NCBI RefSeq assembly: GCF_010093595.1
Contig: NW_022985453.1
Span: 19,342 to 83,341, forward strand
Origin: Mytilinidion resinicola
Taxonomy: Eukaryota; Ascomycota; Dothideomycetes; Mytilinidiales; Mytilinidiaceae
DNA: 64,000 nucleotides
Direction of reading: 5' to 3'
Below, one piece after another: positions 57,401 through 64,000 of this stretch (position 1 is the stretch's first letter; each line of letters begins with the position of its first letter). The position numbers and the translations under genes are program-made. Below the pieces are notes generated by a model. That model did not search any database and was not told the DNA's origin. It worked only from the letters and a program-made list of their open reading frames with translations.

Positions 57401-58890
57401 ATTCGACGATAATAGTATACTACGCCCTTATACTTACTTTTTATATAAGAACTCTCTAGTAGAGTCTAATTATAATATTTATAATAAGGAACTACTTGCA
57501 GTTATATAAGCCCTTAAATAATAGAACGCAGAGCTTTAGTTTATTAAAAACTTTACTATTATTATAGACTATAAGAACCTTAAGTACTTTATAATATAGA
57601 GGAAGCTTTCCGAACAGTATATTAGATAGTCTATTATCCTTAGCTAGTACAACTTTATATTCTAATTTAGGGCTGGTAAGGATAACCTATATACCGACGC
57701 ACTTTCTTAATAAAAATAAAATATACCTGTAGATAATACGGACAACCGGCTAAGATTAAGAATATTCTAATTACTTTCTATAACACCTCCACCTGTATAT
57801 ATTACTGCTATAACCCGGTTTTTATATTATAAATAAACTTAAAAAGAGACAGTAATAGAAGAAAAGGGTAAGCTTAATATACTTACTAGTAAATCTATAA
57901 AGCAGCCTACCCTAGAAGTTAATCCTACTTTAGATTCTACTTTAGAATTATATAATAGCTATATAAACTAAAAATAATACACGCCTAACCTTACGGCTCT
58001 ATAGAAGGAAGCCTTGCTTAATAATAAGGAATATTATCGGAATACAACAGCTATATACTTAGGAGAAAGGAAGTTCCCTTTTATAAGTAAGTGGAAAGTG
58101 TTTATATCTAAATATAGCCTACTACCCGGCAAATAAAAAGACTATAAGAATAATATTATTACCTTTAGAAGAAGGAAATAGGTACTAGACTATAAACCTC
58201 TTTATATAGAACTAATAGCAGAAGCGTATACCTTTATACTTATAGCCTATCTAGGTAAGAACTTTCTCTATAGAATACTTAGTAGAGATTTTTTCTAGCT
58301 AGAAATATTGGCATTAATATAAACTTACAGAAGGAATTGCAACCCCTGCGGATATACTAAACCCTGGAGAAATAGGAAATAAGAACTTCTAAAGCCCCTA
58401 CCTATACTAGATTGCCCCTAGAGAGAAATTTCGGTTAATTTTATTATAGAATTGCCTAAAAGCCTTAGTTATATATTTTTATAGTTATTACTTATTAACT
58501 AATAAAAAAAGTTATTTTAGTTCCTCTTCCTAATATAGAAATAGAAACTATAGTATAGGCCTTTATTTGTTTTTTCTTCTTTTAATATAGGTTTACTAGA
58601 TTTATTACTTTTAACTAAAAACTCTAATTTATTAGCCGCCTTTAGAAAGCCTTCTATAAAACCCTAAATATAATAAAAAGACTCTTAACTAGCTACTATT
58701 CTTAAATAGATAGAGTAACGGAGAGAATAAATAGCACTATTAAATAAGTTATCCAAATATTTTATAATTAGAACTAAGATAACTGGGCTAATATTTACCC
58801 TATTGCTAAATTAGCTATTAACAGGCGCAACGCATTATTAATATTATAATAACAATATATCGCACACGAGCACTAGATAAGCAGGTATTA
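54500..58890 (+). pseudogene. Second Gypsy-type pol relic, split by element A copy 2
   Basis: After the insertion, 56,640 onward reads SAAFYKVRVKEGN, the decayed reverse-transcriptase core ISIYINNILIYING (DD now NN, about 56.9 kb) and FQLDINKCKFKVK. RNase H follows (VKSFLEFSNFYRQFI at 57.15 kb; ANFNPDCKTLIKANLSSYS and NIYNKELLAVI at 57.3-57.5 kb). The integrase region has CNPCGYTKPWRN, LLKPLPIPDCPQREISVNFI (58.35-58.45 kb) and VTERINSTIK (58.7 kb). All stops are RIP-type. It differs from the 42-49 kb Gypsy. No LTRs were recognised. 54,500-54,791 is the presumed upstream side. Confidence 0.65.
54792..56638 (-). mobile_element. Pogo-like element A copy 2 (1,847 bp), heavily RIPed, inverted
   Basis: Terminal repeats at 54,792-54,839 and 56,591-56,638 are flanked by TA (54,790-54,791 and 56,639-56,640). 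The length is identical to copy 1. Where I compared them, the differences are C/T or A/G (for example GTGGCCC to GTAGCCC, CCCACCCAAC to GCCTACCTAAC). The transposase relic runs on the minus strand at about 56,439-54,970. The element interrupts a Gypsy pol relic. Confidence 0.93.
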
Positions 58891-59069
58891 GGAACGATCT
58901 GGATAGCTACGTACAGCTGTTATAATAGCTTAAGAGAATTGGCAAAAAGTTAAAAGCAGGCAGGATAGAGGCAGATCTATATACAGGATATAGCGCACGC
59001 AAAGTTTGCTAGTATACTTAGCAGGCAGCTGTGCTCGCAGTATAGCGGTATATCGCGGTTAATACCGTA
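58890..59069. other. Junction DNA between Gypsy relics
   Basis: Short stretch with some CA retained (GATAAGCAGG, GCAGGCAGG). No gene seen. Confidence 0.3.
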
Positions 59070-59915
59070 ACAGATCCTAGTGTCTATTACCCTAATACTA
59101 TAGTTCCTATTCTTTAAAAGCTAGGATAATAGTAAGCAACTTCTTATTATAGATTTTATAGTTATATTCCGCCGGCGTTATTTTATAGGAATAGTATACT
59201 ACTAGATACTATATACTATTTTTATAAAGTTAGAAGTATACTCTAGCAGTAATATAATCTAATATATTTATTTTAATATATAATTTTAGATTAGGGTTAA
59301 AGTGCCTAAGGTATAGAGCGGTGGTAAACGCTGCTTTAAGGTTATTAAAGGCCTTCTAGTACACTATTATCTATTTAAAATAGAAATATTTATCTAGTTC
59401 CTTTCGGGATAAATCTATAAAAGGTTTAATAAGTTATAAAAAGCCCTGTATAAAGCGCCTGTAGAAATTAGCTAGGCTTAGAAAGGCCTAAATATTTTTA
59501 AGGTAAGTAGGAAAGGCCTACTTAGTTACTGCCTTAATCTTTTCTAGGTCTATTTCAACGCCGTTAGTAGTAATAATAAGGCCTAAGTATTTATTAATAT
59601 CTAGGTAGAGGCCGGCCTTATAGAGTTAACCTAGTACCTTTTATATATGCGCAATATACTTTTCCTCTATTCTATTAGTAAATATAAGTATATTATCTAT
59701 ATAGGCTAAATAGAAGTTGTCTTAATACTTCTATAGTATATTATTAATAAATATTTAAAAAGTGCTAGAGCTGTTATATATACTAAATCTTAAGACCTTA
59801 GATTAAAATATTTTATATTGCGTAATAAAAGCTGTTTTCTATTTATTACCTAGTTTAATACATACGCAATTAAAAGCAAAGATAATATCTAGCTTAGTAT
59901 ACTACTTAGCTAAAA
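59070..59915 (-). mobile_element. Truncated pol fragment of the 42-49 kb Gypsy family
   Basis: It is colinear with 44,730-45,590 (starting CCTAGTGTCTATTACCC, matching CCTAGTATCTATTACCC). The minus strand still shows KY.DNFYLAYIDNILI of the reverse transcriptase. It has no LTRs. The right end stops abruptly at about 59,915 next to AAAAAAACACG, close to where LINE copy 2 begins. This second copy is the kind of duplicate RIP needs. Confidence 0.8.
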
Positions 59916-59929
59916 AAACACGATGTAAT

Positions 59930-62900
59930 TAACCCTATAGTATCTTAGAAATACAACCTAAAAAGGGCCCCTAGGGGCTATCTAAGGCCCTATAAACAAT
60001 TATACGCAGCCTTAAAGCTCTATAAGTAGTGCCGGCGGCGTTATAGTAGGTATACCGCGAATTATAACCCCTAACGCGCAGCCGCCCTAGTAATAGCATT
60101 AACAACAACAATAATAACAACGCTAAAACTAACACTAAAACCCGAAGCCTATTAAGAACGTCTACTAGGACGTCTAAAACCTTGTTAATAAAGTATACAG
60201 TATATAAGACCTCCTATAGAATAAGCTAATCTAATCCCTTAAGATAAATATAATCGTCTAAACCCTCTATAACTTTGCAGGACGCGTTCTATTCGGCCTT
60301 TTAAATACCGCGAATAACCTATAGCAGACACTATAGAAAAAGCTAATAAAGATAATAGAGGATATAAAAAAGGAGGTATACGCATTGTTAACGTATAGGA
60401 AGATATATACTGCAGCAGCAGTAGCAGCAGGCATAATACTATTAGCTATGCTAAGCGGCATAGCTGCGTAATATAGGAAGGCAGCAGGAAATAGGTAGTA
60501 TATAGGGCAACCTATAAATGTCTATAAAATTACTATCTATATTAAGGATAATAATAAGTAAACTATAACTGCAGCAGATATAAATATAACTATTACCTAG
60601 AAGCTTTAAGCAGCCGGACCACTAGATATAATAAAGATTAGCGGTATAAAAAAGCTATAGAGTAGAGATATTAAGGTATATATTACGGATAAGGCTATAA
60701 AGGAAGCACTGCTTAAAAAAAGGGAATAGGTGCAGGTGCTAGGTAAAACAGCATGTATATAACTGCCTGCAGTGCTAATAGAGGTGTATAGAGTACTTAA
60801 AAACTTAGATCTAGAAAGCTAAACACTTAAAGATAATATTATTAGGGCCAACACGATAATTAACCTAGGCCTAGTTATTAAGAAGATAATATAGAAGAAT
60901 AAAAAGGGTATTAAGGCTGCGTAAAAGAACCTAGGCCGATACGCCAGCTTAATTATTGCCAGTATACGCACAGAAGTAATAGTAGACGAAGCTATTATAA
61001 AGGGATTTATAATAAGTAGATAATTAGTAACAGCCTTAAAATATAAAGCAGGCTTTATAGCTATATAGTACTTTAGATGCCAGGGCTATAGGCATATTAT
61101 AAAATACTATAAGAAGGATATCTAATATATAGTATGCGCAGGGGAATATAATATAAAATAATGCACGGTAATAGACACTAAGAAGTGCGCTAACTATAAG
61201 AGAAACCACCTGGTATATAGTGCTAAATATAGTATAAGGAAAGGGGCCTAGCTACAGGCTATATTAAAGAGGTAAGCAACGCTATACTAATATAACACTA
61301 ATAAGAGGCTAAGCTTATACACGTTTTAGGCCCCGCTAGAGATGTATACAATCTTAACCTAGTCTAGGAAAAGAAAAGCTGCTAATAATAATACACGCGA
61401 AGGCAGTATAGAACTAGGGCCAGCGCTAACAGCACTAAAGAAAGTAGGACAACCGAAGATATTTAAGTATTCTAATAAGGACCTAAGCCAGCTAAAAATC
61501 AACGGAATAATATAGACTGCTCGTTTAACGCAGCAATCTTCCTATCTAACGCCTTCTTAGATACTGTATACTTCTTACTTTATATTAATATCCTTACAGC
61601 CTCTAACCTAGTTAACTTAATTAATAATATATAGAGATATAGATGGACTTTTACAACTTAAAACTATTACCTAAGTGCCGTCCTTATAGGAAGACAATAT
61701 AAGCTAGCAACTATACGCTAAAATAGGTGCAGTAAACGCCGTAGATACTATAGATATAGTTTAATATTAGAATAACCTAGTATACTTACTATTATATAGT
61801 ATAATATTAATAAGAGCTGCAAGACCTAGAGGAAGTTCCTGGAAAAAGCAGAGAGAGCCCAGCCTTAACTACTGGTGCTAGCAATATAAGAGCTATAGAA
61901 AAATATATAGTAATAAGAGTATATAATACTCTATATAAAGTCCTATTACCTTTTATATAGAGGAAGCCTATACATAAAAATATATATATATATTAATAAG
62001 AACCTTAATATTAACTAGTAGTTAGTAGAGCACTACTTACCGGACCTTATTACCCTCTCTCTTTATACTGGTAGAGAGGATATCTAAATTTATAATATCT
62101 ATAACCCGAAACTAAACAGAATTATAGCTGTACTACCCCTACTGCTAAATAATAACAACGCGGAGCATATTTTTATAGGTAATATAAACCTATATTACCT
62201 ATTATAGGGAGGAATATAAGTAATAAATATAGAGGAGTAAGCAGAGGAGCTTATCCGCATTATAATAGAAGCAGGAATAGACCTGGCTATAGAGAAAGGT
62301 ATAGAAATATAGGCGAGAGGAATATTATAGTCTATAATTAACCTTATATTTATAATAGAATAGCTAATAGAATAAACTACTTCCTATATAGTATAAAAGG
62401 AATAGAACTGTAATTTAGATCACCGCCCTATATATATAGAGTTCGATATTACTCTACTAAGCGCAGTAGAACAGCTATAACATCGGCTGTAGAAGAATAC
62501 TAACTAAAAGAAAGCGCGGGAGTACCTCTAAATCTAGCTAGACGAGCTGGACAACTAGAATAACTTTTAAAACACGGAGAAGGACTTTAATAAATTTGCA
62601 CGCTTCCTCTATAAATATATACAGGCTATAATTGCTGCTATAGTACCTATTATAAGGCTATTAAAATAGGTATCGCCGGTATAGTTAGAAAAATGCTTAG
62701 AGGAAGTATATAAAACTAGAAGGGCGTATAGAACGTGGCGCTTATCGCGATTTATAGAAGACTGGATATTATACTATATCTAGTGCAACTATAAAAAGAA
62801 AACTATATAAAGGGAAAGTACTAAAGCGTAGCGCTGTATAGTAGAGAAAGTAATAAAAGACCTAAAAAGTATATAAAAGCTGGCTAATTAGGGCTATATA

Positions 62901-64000
62901 GCTAGTAAGGAATTAAGACTTCTACCTTAATTTCCCCCTTTTTTAAAACCTAAGAACCCTACGCTATATATAGATAACAAAACAAAAGCACGTATACTAG
63001 CAGAGTAGTTTTTTCCGCCTCCGGCTAATATAGACTTATCTAACCTAAAAGGGTTCTAATACCTAGAACTATACAATACTATACTAGATATTATAATTAA
63101 GAATGTTTTTTTAGCGCTAATAGGAACTGCCCTAGATAAAGCCCCGGGTATTATAGGGATTACTAATAGGTTTCTTAAGAAGTGCGAAATATAGCTAGCG
63201 CCTATACTGGCTTAGTTCTTTATAAGGTGCCTATATAAAGGATACTATCCTCGGCCGTTTAAAGATTCTATTATAGTAGTGCTATATAAGCCCTAGAAAG
63301 CGTTCTATATAATAGCAAAGGCCTATAGGCCGATCGCCCTGCTAGAAACAATAGGTAAGCTATTTAAACGAATTATAGCTATGCGGCTATCGAAGATTAC
63401 GGAAGAAAAGGATATGCTTCCACCTAGTTAAATAGGGGCATAACTAGAATATTTAATATAGACAGCACTTAAGCTCCTTACTAAATAAATCTATGCTATA
63501 TAAAGAGGCAACCTACAGCTTATAGTATTACTTTTTAGCCTAGATATATTAGGGGCGTTTAACTATATATTATATAAATATATAATATATAACCTATAGA
63601 TTTAATAAGTGCCGGAGTAGATAGTTAGGTTTATAAGGTCCTTTCTATAGGACTGCACTATAAGGCTTACTATCGGAAACTTTATAGCGGAACCTATTGC
63701 AGTTACTATAGGAATACCGCAGAGCTTCTCCCTATTACTAATACTTTTCCTCTTCTTCGCCAGCACGCTCCTACTAATACTATAGCGCGGTAATATAACA
63801 GCCTATAGGTTTGTTAATAATATAAATATCCTTATATATAGTAAAAGTATAGAAGAAAACTGCAGGGCTATTAAATAGGCGTATAACCGGTGTATAGAGT
63901 AGGCAAGAAAGTATAGAGCAGTCTTTGCGCTAGATAAATACCACCTAATATACTTTATAAGAGCCCGCAAGTTTATTAATATAAAAGCTATAGTTAATAT
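59930..64000 (+). mobile_element. LINE (Tad-like) copy 2, longer at the 5' end, heavily RIPed, cut by window end
   Basis: It carries the parts missing from copy 1. ORF1 shows decayed zinc-knuckle sequence FRCQGYRHIIKYYKKD and CAGEYNIKQC near 61.07-61.17 kb. An APE-type endonuclease region has the GNINLYYLL.GG block at 62,178-62,213. From about 62,715 it aligns with copy 1 from about 11,969 (AGGGCGTATAGAACGTGGCG / AGGGCGTATAGAACATGGCG). The reverse-transcriptase catalytic pair is destroyed: FVDD of copy 1 is FVNN here (63,810-63,821). Differences are almost all transitions at CA/TG sites. The exact 5' end is uncertain. The element would have spread by target-primed reverse transcription. Confidence 0.85.

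Noticed and set aside
1..64000. CRISPR array or bacterial operon structures
   Set aside because: Introns, retroelements and RIP show fungal nuclear DNA. The tandem repeats found have no spacer structure.

Overview
The window looks like an AT-rich, transposon-packed accessory region of a filamentous ascomycete (Pezizomycotina). The evidence is short GT-AG introns with CTAAC/CTAAT-type branch points, a fungal NB-ARC/TPR gene, fungal pogo/Fot-type, Tad-like LINE, Gypsy and Copia elements, and wholesale C-to-T / G-to-A decay. In the decayed stretches CA/TG dinucleotides are almost gone and TA is in excess, while CG remains. That is the signature of repeat-induced point mutation (RIP). Nearly every gene-like stretch between about 4.4 and 64 kb is a RIP relic with TAA/TAG stops. 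Islands that still hold CA are about 1-4.37 kb, 11.97-15.23 kb, 27.2-29.05 kb, 31.56-31.8 kb, 34.6-34.9 kb, 38.5-39.28 kb, the two 234-bp LTRs, and 50.65-51.68 kb.

Layout. 1-1865 (-): 5' part of an apparently intact NB-ARC/TPR (NLR-like) gene that runs off the left edge. 2297-4308 (-): Fot1-like transposase, one stop, with a 266-nt candidate intron. 4.4-11.3 kb: RIP-decayed coding sequence ending in a DUF3723-like relic (9.4-11.3 kb, +). 11.97-14.76 kb (+): lightly mutated LINE with a 9-bp minisatellite tail. 15.9-16.6 kb (+): pseudokinase relic. 19.5-22.85 kb (+): SNF2-type helicase relic. 27,203-29,049: pogo-like element A, copy 1. 29.3-31.6 and 32.7-34.5 kb (+): unidentified relics. 35.05-38.5 kb (-): DUF3435 tyrosine-recombinase relic with a C-terminal zinc finger. 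38.73-39.01 kb: GA-rich array with a 10-N gap. 39,294-41,143: pogo-like element B. 41.15-42.4 plus 49.45-50.6 kb (-): a Copia element split by a complete Gypsy element (42,402-49,444, 234-bp LTRs, GTCCT target duplication). 51.75-52.5 kb (-): 3'-5' exonuclease relic. 53.95-54.49 kb (+): Fot1-like C-terminal fragment. 54.5-58.9 kb (+): second Gypsy, split by element A copy 2 (54,792-56,638, -). 59.07-59.92 kb (-): Gypsy pol fragment. 59.93-64 kb (+): heavily RIPed second copy of the LINE, cut by the window end.

The most interesting reading is that the region may hold the remains of a giant Starship-type element. A DUF3435 recombinase (the captain family) points leftwards, and downstream of it in that direction lie a helicase relic, a DUF3723-like gene and an NLR. 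DUF3723 and NLR genes are recurrent Starship cargo. This is an inference: no Starship ends were identified, and the individual genes could be independent repeats.
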